From: Charina bottae
Lineage: Eukaryota; Chordata; Lepidosauria; Squamata; Charinaidae
Length of the DNA: 64,000 nucleotides
Assembly (NCBI GenBank): GCA_023362775.1
Contig: JALMGJ010000003.1
Location: 79,218,355-79,282,354 of the forward strand
Direction: 5' to 3'
Shown here: piece by piece, positions 32,821-45,433 of the stretch
Position numbering within the stretch: position 1 is the first letter of the stretch
Layout of the letters: the number at the start of each line of letters is the position of its first letter
Notes under the pieces: model-generated
The model's database searches: none
The model's input: the letters and a program-made list of their open reading frames with translations, nothing else
Told to the model about the DNA's origin: nothing
Position numbers and translations under genes: made by a program

Positions 32821-34365
32821 CTGAAAGGCCAGGAGTGAGTGGGCCAGTCTCACCTCCGGGGACAAGATATTCCATAGGGCGGGCGCTATCGCAGAGAAGG
32901 CACGCCTCCTGGGCCCCGCTAGATGGAATTCTCTTGTTGAGGGGGTCCGAAGCATGCCCTCTCTGCATGCACGGGTGGGGCGGGCCAACGTTGTCGGGAC
33001 GAGACGGTCCCTCAGGTACCCTGGCCCTATGCCATGTAGGGCTTTAAAGGTAATCACCAACACCTTGAATTGGACCCGGAAGCAGACTGGTATCCAATGC
33101 AGCTCGCGTAGCAGAGGTGTCACATGTGCCGATCTCCTAGCACCCATAACTGCTCGCGCTGCCACATTCTGCACCAGCTGAAGCTTCCGGATACTCCTCA
33201 AGGGTAGCCCCATGTAGAGCGCATTACAGTAGTCTATACGGGAGATGACAAGGGCATGAGTGACTGTTTGGAGGGCCTCCCGATCCAGGAAAGGGCATAA
33301 CTGGCACACAACTCGAAGCTGTGCAAAGGCCCTCCTGGCCACGACTGCCACCTGCTCTTCGAGCAGGAGTCGCGAGTCCAGGAGAACCCCCAGATTCCGC
33401 ACTGGATCTGTGTGGGGTAGAGCAACCCCACCCAGAATCAAAGATGACAACTTCCCGGATCCAGGGGGGCCATCAATCCACAGCCACTCCATCTTACCAG
33501 GGTTCAGTTGAAGCCTGTTGTTCCCCATCCAGACCCCCACAGCCTCCAGGCACTGAGATAAGGGATTGACCGCATCACTTACTTCACCCAGGATGGAGAT
33601 GTATAACTGGGTATCATCAGCATATTGGTGATACCTCATCCCGTGGTGACGGATGATCTCGCCCATTGGCTTCATGTAGATGTTGAATAGGAGAGGAGAG
33701 AGAACCGACCCCTGCGGCACCCCACAAGTCAGGGGTCGCGGGTCAGCTCTCTCCTCCCCTATCAACACCGACTGGGAACGGCCCTGGAGGAAGGAGGTGA
33801 ACCAGCGCAAAACCACGCTGCCTGCCCCCAACTCCCTGAGCCGCCCCAAGAGTATACCGTGGTCGACGGTATCAAAAGCCACTGAGAGATCTAAAAGAGC
33901 AAGGATGGTCGCACTCCCTCCATCCCGCTCTCACCAGAGATCATCCATAAGCGTGACCAATGCGGTCTCTGTCCCATATCCCGGCCTGAAACCTGACTGG
34001 AAGCGGTCCAGATAATCCGTTTCCTCCAGAATCCTCTGGAGTTGCAACGCCACCACCTTCTTAACCACCTTTCCCAAAAAGGGAAGGTGGGAGACTGGGC
34101 GAAAATTGCCCAGGATGGTAGGGTCCAGGGATGGTTTCTTGAGGAGGGGGTGCACCAGCGCCTCCTTAAAGGCAGCCGGGAACACCCCCTCACTCAAGGA
34201 TGAATTTATAATCACCTGGACCCAGCCACATGTCACCTCACTAGCTGATTTCAGCAGCCAGGAGGGACATGGGTCAAGTTGGCATGTGGTGGCGTTTACA
34301 GTCCGGAGGATCCTGTCTACTTCATCAGGCACAACAGGATCAAACTGCTCCCAGATCCTTTAAGC
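32820..34365 (-). mobile_element. L2-clade LINE, 5'- and 3'-truncated, least decayed L2 copy in the window
   Basis: About 1.55 kb of ORF2 is present in minus orientation, from upstream of the RT to near the C-terminus. At the 3' side the coding sequence stops at AFQK and runs straight into the TATC/TGTC microsatellite, so the last part of ORF2 and the 3' UTR are absent. No target duplication could be found at the 5' side (about 34365). High CpG content and an almost unbroken frame suggest recent insertion. Confidence 0.9.
32830..34332 (-). pseudogene. L2-clade ORF2, reverse transcriptase and C-terminal region
   Basis: The frame runs about 500 codons with a single stop, TGA at 33931-33933, in the sequence MDDLW-stop-ERDGG; it is consistent with CpG decay of CGA. 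Upstream blocks are MPDEVDRILRTVNATTCQLD, SLDPTILGNFRPVSHLPFLG (RT motif 1) and FQSGFRPGYGTETALV. Then come LLDLSVAFDTVDHGILL (motif A Asp), TCGVPQGSVLSPLLFNIYM and HQYADDTQLYIS (YADD, about 33600-33630). The C-terminal blocks are ALVISRIDYCNALYMG, LHWIPVCFRVQFKVLVITFK and FHLAGPRRRAFSAIAPALWN. In an intact element this copies L2 RNA by target-primed reverse transcription. The endonuclease domain is missing. Confidence 0.93.
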
Positions 34366-37300
34366 AGAATATTGTCTGTGACAAGTCTTCTTCAATCATC
34401 TAAACAATGCATGTGGAACGTAAGTGTGAAAAAGCTTCAGGCTCATAAGCCCTTTCATGTTTCATCCCACTGTGTCCAATCCTGACCTCCTTTTCTTGAG
34501 TAGGAATAACCCTAAAAAGAATTCTTCTTGAATTCAGCTGGATGTGCAAAGCAATGTTTTTCTTAACTAGGAATTTTGTAGGACATTCAGCTAAATGTAT
34601 TCAAGTGAAAAAAGCCTTCTGTGGACCTTCCAGCTTAATGAAAGGGGCAAAGCCTGTTGAGATGAGACTTTAGAGCTGATATAGACACCAAATGTACTAT
34701 ATCTATTATCAGAAGTATTTCCATATGGAAATAGCAAAGAGGACTTGCAGTGTACACACACACAAACGAACATTTATTTATTTATGTAATTATTTCAGAC
34801 TAATACAATAAAGGGTTTAAAAAGTCCTAGTCCTTCCTACTCTGGGTCCAGTTTGCTGCTTAGAAAACTGACTTTGAATTTAGGAGGGGATATAAAAAAC
34901 AATAAACTCAGAGGCTTCTGGAATGCAGTTCTAGGAGCTATCAGACTATAGCTATAGGAAATTTGCAAAATTTCCTCAAATGAAGGCTTCACAATATAGC
35001 AAAATTCCTCTAGTAAGGGACAAGGAAGGTCTTTCCCACCCCCAATACATGCACACTTTGGAAGAAACTTGGAAGAAATAAACCAAACAATTTTGGTTTT
35101 ATTTGCAGCAGTGATAATGTTCATATATGCAAGAGGAATATGTGCACTTCCATGAAATTTATTTAGCATCATTAAACTAGCTGAGTAAGACAACAGTAAT
35201 GGTTTGGATTTCTTGTTTAAGAATATGCTAGGTAGTAGTTGAAGGGTGGTTTCCTATTGAAAAAGTGTTCATAAAATGCATAATTACCCACAGAATCTCA
35301 AGCTAGAGAAGTATCTGTCATCATAATATATGATGATATAAACACTGATTTTCTTATAAATATAATAGTGTTTGCTGGCAGATAGGTAGAAATGTGGGTC
35401 AGAGAACTGCTGGTGCTGGCTAGTCACCTGACATGAGGTTGAAGAGCAGAATGTAATTCCAATTATTGCTGCCTGTATTGTTCTTCATATCACACGTGAC
35501 AGCAAGAACAATGCCTTTAATGTGGCTTCAGAATGCTGAGAAATGCTATTTACCCCAATCAAGCACCAATGCACCTGACTCAAAGGAGCATATTGTGCTC
35601 TGCATCATGACACAAATATGTGAGATTACTCAAATATACATTTTTGCACTTGGGAAAATATCCTTATAATATTCCACATTTCAGATACTTTCATTCTCCA
35701 AAGGTACAGGATTTTGGTTATACATGGTAGTTATGTTAATGTGGGTCATGGTTTAATTTTCATACTTCAGATACATTAAGCACACAATTATTTTTTAAAC
35801 TCTTCCTTGGACAGAATTTGACAACAGGAATTCCCATTATTTCCTTCCCCATTAATTTTTCTTTTAAGTACAGACTCTGACAGTCATGAATTACTTAGAT
35901 TTTGAGAATGCTATGTAACTTAGAACAGGATATGAAAATTAGGTTCTTTGGCTTGCTGAAGAAAATTTAGGATAATGAAACATAATACGAAGACTTCATT
36001 CATTTGAATTCCACTGAGTTCTTATTACTTCTACCAAATTCTTTGTCTTGTTTAGTATTTCTTACTCATTCTCCTTAGATTAGACTTTTATCTATTCTTT
36101 ATTAGCTCCATTTGCTTCCTTGTTTCTTTACTATCCTTTATCTAGAATTATGTTCTATTCAGGTCTTGAGTCTGTGGTTATTACTGGTTCAGCTCACCCA
36201 ATAGGGTGCGGTTTTAAACCTAGCCATTCATGTACCAATTAAAATATACAGCCTCACCCAAGTCCCTTGTTCTGTATTAGCAGATAACTCCCAACATTCC
36301 TTGCTGAATTTGACTGATGAATGATCCAAGTTAAAAAACTCTTGAAAACAAAGATAAGTAGCATATAGGCACAACGCTGTGAAGAACAAACATCCATTGA
36401 CCCTTAACTATAGTACTGCAAGCATGAAGCAGCAATAACAGCTAAATGAATAACTGTTTATTCCATTCCAGAAAAACAAGCAAATAAACTGCCAACAGTG
36501 GCTCAAAACTTCATACAGTGTAATATTCCTTTAATGGAATGCTTTTAGAGGCAAGCAATAAAAATAAATTGAAAAGCGCTTTTCCACAGGATAGAGTGCC
36601 ATAAGCACCATCAGAGCAAACAGGATAATACAAAGCTTAACTTAGCATCTCTCCTTTCTTTAATAAGAGCTGACAGGCCTTATAATGATATCAATTCACA
36701 TTTAAAAACTGCCTTCTGGGTTAATTTTGAGCAGTATAATCACAGGTGTTTTAATGATTCAGAATGCAATCTACAGCTTATTTACTGAGGAGGAGTTCTA
36801 GTGATTAGGCTAGAACTCACAACCTTGGATTTGAGAAGAGTTAGCTAACTCATGTAAGCTTTCAAAGGACAATTTCAACCTACCAGATTTAGCAGTCATT
36901 GTCGAAACTCAGTTCTCTTGTGAATTTTTCAGCATGCAGTAGTCCAAATAAATGGTTCCACGGCTGGAAATAGCTAGGTTCATTTTCTTTTTCTTTAAAC
37001 ACATTGAAACTATTGGGGGAAATGCAAAACAAACTCATGTTTCCTGGTAGCCCAGTCATAATATTGTTGTTGTTACTGCTGTTTACTTGTGGAAATAATT
37101 ACTGGACAATAGTTTTGAAAGCACTAGGTCAAACTAATGATGTCTTCAAGATGCTTTCTGGTGCTTAGAGATTGTTACAGAGTGAAAGAGGTGGAACAGG
37201 CTTAGTTCAATCATAACAAGAGTGACTTTGTTACAGATCTTAATCCAGGAAGAGTCCATCTTTGCTTTTGGATGTTCATATTGTTCCATATGAACTGGGT

Positions 37301-37429
37301 TATAATTTGGGGTTCTCCCTTACAGCTCCTTTTCAATGAGGAGGTGACACTTGTGGCTAGGAGGCCCTCACACAGATCCACCTTGTGCATCAATTATGAC
37401 TTTTCCTGGCTACATAATTATGACCTCTC
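34366..37429. other. Unassigned AT-rich sequence
   Basis: Three kilobases without a recognisable gene or repeat family. A short (TTTA)n run lies at about 34772-34785. The base composition is ordinary for unique sequence in this window. Confidence 0.5.
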
Positions 37430-37935
37430 CTCACAGCCACTCATGCCTTAGTAACCTCTCATGTGGATTATTGCAGTGCATTCTACTTGGGACTGCCCTG
37501 GCAGAACATTTGAAAGCTACAACTGATCCAGGATGCAGAAGCTCAAGTAGTCTTGGGAACATCTTAATTCACCCATAGAATACTATTATTTTGAGAGCTG
37601 TACTGGTTACCAGTTGACTTCTGGTGGTTTGAAGGTGTTGGTTGTCTTTTTTTAAAGCCTTAGACAGTTTAGGACCTGGGTGTTTTTGGGACTGCCTACT
37701 GTCCAATGAGATCTATTAGTATAGATTATCTCAGTACCCCTTGTCTCAGGGAATATCATCAACCGGAATTACATAAGTGAACCTTCTCAATTGCTTCCCC
37801 CCAACTGGGGAATAGCATTTCCACAGAAATCCATGTGGGTACTTCCCTATTGTTTTTAAGGAAGGCCATAAACCTTGGCTGTTCCATTAGGTCTTATGGT
37901 TGTAACATTTTAATAGTGTTCCCTCTGGCTTTGCC
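37430..37935 (+). mobile_element. Old L2-clade LINE fragment, ORF2 C-terminal half
   Basis: Translation, with many frame breaks, gives ALVTSHVDYCSAFYLGLPWQ, then KLQLIQDAEA. Later segments resemble ELYWLPVDFWWFEG and LKALDSLGPGCF. These align with ALVISRIDYCNALYMGLP, ELHWIPVCFRVQF and FKALHGIGPGYL of the copy at 32830-34332. It has no clear tail and ends near a (GGAT)n array. Confidence 0.75.
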
Positions 37936-37948
37936 TAATCAATTGATA

Positions 37949-37989
37949 GATGATGGATGGATGGATGGATGGATGGATGGATGGATGGA
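37949..37989. repeat. (GGAT)n microsatellite
   Basis: About nine GGAT units, the last changed to ggaa. Confidence 0.95.
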
Positions 37990-38206
37990 AGGTGTATTTT
38001 GATATTTGTGTTGCAATGTTATTTTTAAATTTGATTTACAGATATCAGATGTGTACACTAAGAGTTGTCAGTGATTGGAGTAGTCTATAAGTACAGTAAA
38101 CAAACAAACAGGATTATATTTATAAAAGGGTCAGAATAGGAAGCTATAACCCACAATCTCCTCCTCTCCTGTCCCATAAGGACATCTATAATGTTTTTTC
38201 CCCATT

Positions 38207-38413
38207 TTTGTTGTTGTTTATTCATTCAGTCGCTTCCAACTCTTTGTGGTTTCATGGACCAGCCCACGCCAGAGCTTTCTGTTGGCCGTCACCATCTCCA
38301 GCTCCCCCACGATCGAGTCTGTCACCTCCAGAATACCATCCATCCATCTTGCCCTTGGTCGGCCCCTCTTCCTTTTGCCTTCCACTTTCCCTAGCATCAG
38401 CTTCTTCTCCAGG
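38207..38413 (-). mobile_element. BovB/RTE LINE 3' fragment (3' subfamily B)
   Basis: A 207-base insertion flanked by the 14-bp duplication gttttttccccatt (38193-38206 and 38414-38427). The minus strand encodes KKLMLGKVEGKRKRGRPRAR and ELEMVTANRKLWRGLVHE, and ends gaagcgactgaatgaataa. This matches the 3' terminus of the full-length copy at 50226-53445 and not the type at 7705-8640. Confidence 0.92.
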
Positions 38414-38427
38414 GTTTTTTCCCCATT

Positions 38428-39856
38428 AGTAGTGCTAAAAAAAAGGACCTTAAATTGAGACAGCTTAAAGGACTGACAATATTTCAGCACTGAAATATTA
38501 GAAAGATAGAAAGCATGTATAAAACTCAACTGTATAGGACAGCTAAGGACTAGACTTCTGGAATATGTCTTCATATTTTTGCTTTATCTTTTAATAGAAG
38601 ATAGATTTAATTTTCCATGAAATTGTATGATTTGATAGGAATGGAATTTGTTGCAGCATAGACAGGTGTGTAAATCAAAGAATTCACTAGTTACCAATTT
38701 AAAATACTTCTTGTCTCTCAGGTTGTATACAGAAACATATGAAGTTGGCACATTATAATGAAAATGAAAGTGCAATCTGAGAAAAATGTGTAGAAAAACT
38801 GAACATACTGGAGGGGCTGCATAGAAATACATTTGAGGAAGGTGATGTTCAAATATTTGTATATTAAGGAAAGATAACTACAAAATGGGTATAACTTCAT
38901 CATATACCACCATTGTAATGGGTTGTTTTGTGTTTGCTTTGCTTTGTTTTAAAAAAACGATCTAGGAAGAAAAAAATAGAATGGATAAATGCTTGAATGC
39001 ATACTGAGGCTGAATTGACACAGCATATTTAAGCAGGTCCATTAAGACCAAGTTATACACTTGTATAACATGCTAAGTTTGATTAGGTTTTACTTAGGCT
39101 TACTTGCATGTGGATATGTTGCACAAACCGAACCTGAGTTTATGGTTTAATGTATCAAGCAAATCCAGACAATAAATTAATGAGTGGATGAGCCAGTGCG
39201 AAATGAGTAGATATAGAATGATTATGGGTTGGCCTCAATTGTGGCTTGCCCTTGTTCTGTATATTGTCTTTGCATTGGTTTTAATTCTCTGTTAGCTTAC
39301 CAGAGTTTCAATAAGTTGGATGGCCATCTAAATTGATTAAATGAATAAATAATTCAGCAACCTGATAGTATTAGAAAGTTCCACACATCCCTATCTCTTA
39401 TTTCACTGAGTGTCCAAAGCTGATCCCTAGGTACCTGGATTCCTAGGTACCTGAATACTAAATGACTACTCAGGTTATAAAAGGCTTAATGAAATCTCTT
39501 CATCATGTCCAAGATGAGCTTCAACAGGCTACAAAATTCCAGATGCCCCTGAGTTGTGTTCAGCTCCTGATGACTGCAGTCTTGCAGTTTTCTTGGCAAC
39601 ATTACAAAGATAGTTTGTCATTGCCTTCTTCCAGATATTTCTTTCAACTTCTAGGTCTAGCCAATTGCCCTGTAATTCCCAGGTGGTCCACCAGTCAGAT
39701 ACTAACCTTAGATGGCTCTGCTTAGCTTCCCAAATCAGCCAGGTTAGGCTAAATGCTGCCAGTGCTGTGAATAAGTTACCTCATGGACAAGTACCAGTTC
39801 TCAAAGTTACCTTTTTTGAGACATAGACAGGGATTTATTTCATTAATGTCATTAAA
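38428..39856. other. Unassigned sequence
   Basis: No gene or repeat family is recognised. A 16-bp near-tandem duplication of taggtacctg lies at about 39427-39453. Confidence 0.5.
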
Positions 39857-39907
39857 CTTAAATAAATAAATAAATAAATAAATAAGTATGTATGTATGTA
39901 TGTAAAA
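39857..39907. repeat. (AAAT)n(GTAT)n simple repeat
   Basis: About seven AAAT units followed by four to five GTAT units, immediately 5' of a Sauria SINE. The (TATG)n run after the SINE (about 40243-40258) is probably the duplicated target. Confidence 0.92.
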
Positions 39908-40238
39908 GGGGCGTGGTGGCTCAGCGGGTAAGACGCCAGGCTTGTCGATCGGAAGATTGCAAGTTCAGAGGTTCGAATCCCTAGCCCTGTGTGTGGGGTG
40001 AGCTCCCGCACTCGCTCCAGCTCTTGCCAACCTAGCAATTCGAAAGCATGCAAATGCAAGTAGATGAATAGGTACCACTTCGGTGGGTAGGTAACAGCGT
40101 TCCACGCGCGTCATGCGGCCACATGACCGTGGAAGCGTCTTCGGACAACGCTGGCTCTTTGGCTAACAAACGGAGATGAGCACCGGCCCCTAGAGTCGGA
40201 CACGACTGCACAAATGTGCAGGGGGAACCTTTACCTTT
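39908..40238 (+). mobile_element. Sauria SINE, copy 2
   Basis: This is the best-preserved SINE copy in the window. It has the A box (tggctcagcgggtaagacgc), B box (aggttcgaatccctag), central block (agcaattcgaaagcatgcaa), and the BovB-like end tagagtcggacacgactgca with gggggaacctttacctttat. It sits in a TATG-type repeat, so the target duplication cannot be delimited. Intact CpGs (cacgcgcgtcatgcggcc) suggest a young insertion. Confidence 0.96.
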
Positions 40239-40254
40239 ATTTATGTATGTATGT

Positions 40255-40460
40255 ATGTTATGGATGCCCATTCCAGTAGAGTCTGAGTGGCTTACAAAAT
40301 TCAAATACACAGTTAACATGGTTAAAAACATTTAAAAAATCATAAAATAGAATGTGACAACCCAGACTAAAAACAACCATAACAATAAAAACACAACAGG
40401 CCCCCCACAAATACATTAAGCCTAGTCCTGGGAGCAAAGCCAGATCATAAGGGCTTTCTG
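40255..40460 (-). mobile_element. L2-clade LINE 3' UTR fragment
   Basis: The plus strand shows the reverse of an L2 tail: cagtagagtctgagtggctt followed by an A-rich stretch, then cataagggctttctggaacc and ccaggagagtgggatatctc. These correspond to the tail and to the ORF2 end (AFQK-type region) seen in other copies. It is divergent. Confidence 0.65.
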
Positions 40461-41394
40461 GAACCCCAGGAGAGTGGGATATCTCCTTGGGATTTCTGTT
40501 TGCAGCAGCAGCAGATGTGGCATTCCTTTCAAGTGGCATTCCTTTCAAGTGCCACTGGACTTAAAGATGCTTATACAAGACCATTGGTGCTCTTTTGTAC
40601 CAGTTAATAGATGTATTAGTGGAACAAATGTCTTAGAATTCAAACATCACATTAATTCAAGAGTATAAGAAAAGTGATGTTAGAACAAATATGGTGAAAC
40701 TTCCTGTTATTCAGAAAAGCAAATATCCTCTCCAACTGTCTATGTAAAGAAGGTTAATTTTATGAAACACACACTTCAGGTATAGAGAAATAATGCATTT
40801 AGATGCTTTTTGAACCATGATTTTTAAATGTTTTCTCACTTCTCATGGTATTTCTCTCACTGCAAAACAAATCATCAGCTTTAAATTCTTTCTTGTATAT
40901 CAATGCTTTCTGTAGGACTCTATCCCACCAATGGCCATGCCAACAAAATGCTCTTCCATGCCAAGCAGTGGAATGTCTATCAATGTAGAAATACATGCCA
41001 TTATTCTTGCTTTCATTCTCCTGCCAAAAGAAGAGGATAAAGAAACTACAGAAGCTCTTTTCATGGTTTATTATCACAGAGTTTGGCAATACTTGCTACC
41101 TCCAGAGGCTCACATGCTGCTATAACTATGATTGTGCAAACATTCAGGCACAGGTGCATCTACCCTTTAACATGTTTGCTCACCCATCATTCCTGACTTC
41201 CCTTATTGTTTTACTTTTCATCAGCAAACCATTGATCCTATTCTTGCATTCTAAGGGTTACATGTCAATGTCATTGGTAGCCTACTGCGATAGAGCTCCC
41301 TGCTGCAGAATTATGCTTCAAGACATAAAGGGAATTAAGAACAGGGACTAGGATACATATCCTGTGGTATAGTGTTAACTATTAACATTGTTAA
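40461..41394. other. Unassigned sequence
   Basis: No gene or repeat family is recognised. A 16-bp tandem duplication (ggcattcctttcaagt twice) lies at about 40518-40550. Confidence 0.5.
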
Positions 41395-41580
41395 ACTACC
41401 CTTATTCAAGTTCATCCTTATCTATGGAAGCTCAGCGGGTGACTTTCAGCAGATTACCTATGCATTAGTCAGCTCAATCTACCTAACATCACTGTTGTGG
41501 GAAAAGGATGGTGGAGGGAGTGTGGTGTACACAGCCTTGAGCTCTTAGAGGAAAGGTGATAAGTATATTGAATAAAGAAG
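41395..41580 (+). mobile_element. tRNA-derived SINE body, very degraded
   Basis: The part tcagcgggtgactttcagca ... tcagctcaatctacctaaca, then cactgttgtgggaaaaggat, follows the order of the SINE body at 17960-18110. It ends with an L2-like 3' end (ccttgagctcttagaggaaa, ataaagaagtaaa). The tRNA head is not recognisable. Confidence 0.5.
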
Positions 41581-44274
41581 TAAATTCAATTAATATACCT
41601 GAATGAACTACAATTGATACATGTGTCTGATATGTGTGTGTACTGATACAGTATATGCTTGTGTGTTTAAGATTTTGTTGTTGCTGTTTCCCTCCAGTAG
41701 AATTATCTTGCCCCACACCCCATGGAATACTTTCATCTGTAGAATAATGAGGAAGAAGCTTCCTTTTATTGAAAGATGATTTTATTGAAAACAGAACAAG
41801 CCACCCCTCCAAAATCTGTCAAGGCAAATATACTCAGGAGCATCTCCTGAGCCAAATGTCTCATTTTGTCTTTGTGATAGGTAGGAATTAAGAGCAGAGA
41901 AAGAGCAAGTTGTCTGAGTGATGAGAGTTCTCACAGTATGGCAAAAAAACGAGCTGAAAGTGTTTACAGCAGAGAGCCTGACTGCTCCTCCAATATTGCT
42001 TTTAATCAGGCGTGCAGTCTCAGTGATTGGGTCTTTAATATGTGACAAACATCTGATCTGTTCTCCATTCCTCAGGCTTGTCTTGTTTCCTTTCTTGTTC
42101 CAGTGGGATGATTACAGAACACTTTGTCAATAATCCAGCAAACCCATCATACCGTAGATCAATGGCAGATGGCTTTGTCCTAACCAGTCGCAGTATTATG
42201 GACAAAGGGATTTAAAATGCTTTGCTGATTTACTGCCTGGGGAATAAAATTCCCCTCTCTATTGCCTGAACAAAAATAGAATATTCCTGATAAAAAACAA
42301 AAAACAAAGCCAAGATCTGGTTTGTAGCAAATTATGTCCCATCGAGTGATGGAAGGATCTTTAATCCAGGAGAGGCTTTTTGAGCAGAAAAATGGGAGAG
42401 GAAGAGGTGGCTTTTGTTGTGATTTCCCATTCTTTCTGTAGTTTCTTTTGAGTCACCTAAGTCGGAGACCTGGTAGATCAGTAGAGGAGGTGGCATGTGA
42501 AAGGCTACAGAAGAAGGATGGTGGTTTTTTTTTAAAAAAAATCACTCTCCTTTCCCTTCATGGAAGCTTCCAGTGGAATGAATTTTTTTCTGCTAGGTGC
42601 ACAGTTGGAGTCAGCCTTCTGCATCACTGTTAATTAATATACCTGATTTTGGGCCAGAATTGTAACCTGAGTAAGCATCTCAGACTTGCAAGATTCTGTT
42701 ACTATAACCATATAATAGAAGTAGCTTTAGAGTGCATGACTTTGTTTTCCTGGTCTGGTCTACCTTGAAGGGCTGACATGTACTCAGATGCATCTGTGAG
42801 CAATGTTGTGGTAATTATCTGTATTTTCTCAGTCCCTACAGTCAACTTCAAAAAATAGCTACATTTATTCATCACACTAAACCAAAATTGTATAGAAGTT
42901 TGACTTACATTGAAGCAGCATGTTGCCATTCTCCAAACCCACAGGTGTGACTAAATAATGGAAGATCCTTCTGTGTTGCATTTAGTAATAAATCAAAGGA
43001 AAACCAAGAAATCAGACTCATTCATCACCTTAATAAGCCAGAATTCCTGGTTTGCATATCATGCTATACAAACCACAGAATAGATGTTTGTGGTTTCTTT
43101 CACCACTCCTGCTGGTAAGAGGAGCCAAGCAAGCAAGCATGATAGACTTTCTTAATGGTAAACCAGATTTATTCAGAATACTGTGTAAATGTAACCCATG
43201 TGCACCAAAATACATAAATAAGCAGCAGAAGGACCAGTCTTAAAAACATGCTGACTTTTCTCAAAATATTGCAATTCTTCATCTAAAGACTGAATTCTAA
43301 ATATCCTTACAAAATATTATGGGACTTACTTCTAAATAAATGTATATAATATTATACCAATAGACTCTTATTCTAGAGCTATTGCTGTGATTTGTTTTAT
43401 TTTTAATTGTCTAATGTATATATAGAGAGAGTTACCAAGCTTCATCTCATGGAACAAAACCTTTTCTTAAATGCACAGTACCTACGATGTTGCCTTAGCT
43501 AGTGTATTTTAGGAGTTCACTTTTCAAATAAGGCTGAGAAATTAAATAAATAACCCCCTCACTGCTCAAAAGCAATCAGTCAACTCATGTGTGGTTGCCC
43601 TCCATTTCTCTGGAGCACAATAATCTCCTCCAGACTGAAGCTGCTGCACATATACCAGACTGATCAATATATCTAGCTTCCTGGATCTACATTACATCCA
43701 ACATAACATTTCAGTTTTAGCACTTACTGACATTATGGATGATGGATGGATTTTTATTGTTTTTAATCTGTTGAGTTGGCTCTTTTATTGAATGCTTTAT
43801 TGTTGCATGTTGCACTGATACGTTTTTATGTTTGCAAGCCTTTTTGGCAGCCTTGACTTGAAATCCTGAGCAAGTCTGGAATCCTTACAGATTGCATCCT
43901 CAAGAAACTTGGATCCACATCTAGGACTTACTTGATGAAGTTCCTTTGAACTGACTGTGGTGGTGAAAGAAAACTCAGCAAGAAATTAGATTTTATTTCT
44001 GTGTGTGATTGATCCAAAAATAATCAACTGGCACACAGGAAATTTAGCGTACTCAGAAGCCGACTGAAAGGACAAGCTGAGGCTGAGGGAATTGAAAGCC
44101 TGCAATTTCCTCTTCACTCCACCCCAGTCCATAAAAGACAAGGGCCTCCATGAGACCAATTTGGTATGCTGCCTCATCAAGTGATGTTGATCAAGAAACA
44201 TGACACTGACAAAGTGCAACATTCAATCTGATTTCCATATATTTCTGTTACAGCTGCAGTCTTTTAAGCTCTTG
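41581..44274. other. Unassigned sequence
   Basis: No gene was identified. A fragment resembling the common sauropsid repeat also seen at 26124-26200 occurs at 43318-43362 (tgggacttacttctaaataa). The stretch 41890-42240 has balanced composition and no repeat signature, and is a candidate for conserved non-coding sequence only. Confidence 0.5.
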
Positions 44275-44282
44275 GTATCATG

Positions 44283-44366
44283 TTCAGTGCTAGCTGGGTG
44301 CTGGCTGGGGAATTCTGGGAGTTGAAGTTTACATATCTTAAAATTGCCAAGGTTGAGAAACACTGA
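44283..44366 (-). mobile_element. hAT MITE fragment (CAGTGTTTCTCAACCTTGGC terminus)
   Basis: The plus strand reads aattctgggagttgaagttt ... gccaaggttgagaaacactg. This is the reverse complement of a common squamate hAT terminus. The same terminus, more diverged, bounds the complete element at 62608-63089. The opposite end of this copy was not found. Confidence 0.65.
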
Positions 44367-45384
44367 TCTATGGTATGGAACCTTTGAAATATTCAGCCCC
44401 TTCTTTGAATGGCTCACAAAGAACAAGGGTGGAATTCATCATATTACCCACGAACATGATGCTTGGTGTGCTAATTAGAATGTGCTAATTATATAAGGGC
44501 TCTTGAAGGTTTGGTGGGTGACCTAGCTCATAACAAGATCTACCTGGTACACTTGTCTGTGTATACAATTGAACTCTATAGCTGTTTCCCCCCACTTTTT
44601 CTGCTAGAGGACAAAGTGAGAGCCTTGATGTCCCTATTAGTTGTTACCATGAAATACAAATCCAGGGAAATCTAGGCCTGCAGGCTTTCTTAACTTCTTC
44701 TAACACCCTAAGGCACGGCATTTCGTGTAGCGGATTTCTTTGCTCATCCCTGCATCAGTATCAACAAAGAACAAAGGAGGATGTTATGTGCTGGGTTTTA
44801 GAGGGTTTTTACAGAATTTCTTCTTCCTAGAATGGAGTCTCTTTTTATATTTAGTTTTGAGGCTAAGGATCACATTTGGCCTTTGAGTGGCATGATAATA
44901 ATGCTAAATCAATAGAGGAGTCCAGGCTAAAAAAATGTTTTGGTTTCCATTTCTAGTAAGCTAACGATAGATAATTCATTTCCTTATGAGGCTTTACTAA
45001 TTCCCCTTTTTGGTCACATTAAACATTCAATTTGGTAGCTACTTTTGGAGAACTTGGGAAGCCTCCAACCCTGGGGTCTTAAGATGTGCATTTCTGTTTT
45101 AGCAGAGACTATATTCCAGGTCTACTGAGACAGTACTGGTGGACACTGATTTTGAGTTTATTTTCGGAGGCACCAATGTATAAAATGTTGGCCCAATCAC
45201 CTTGATGGACTTCTTTCCCATCCTAAATCTGTCTCTGGGAAGAAGAGTTTCAGGAATAAATATGTGATATCCAAGTAGTAAATAAATTAATCAACAACAA
45301 AACCACTCCAAAAGGATAATGGGACTAGTCAGAAATTTTTTGCTAATGTGCCTATCCACTAGCATTTCCCCCCCCCCCTGCGTG
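44367..45384. other. Unassigned sequence
   Basis: No gene or repeat family is recognised. Confidence 0.5.
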
Positions 45385-45433
45385 CCAGATTTTAGGTATA
45401 CAGGTTACAATATTGCAGATCCCCTATTTCTAC

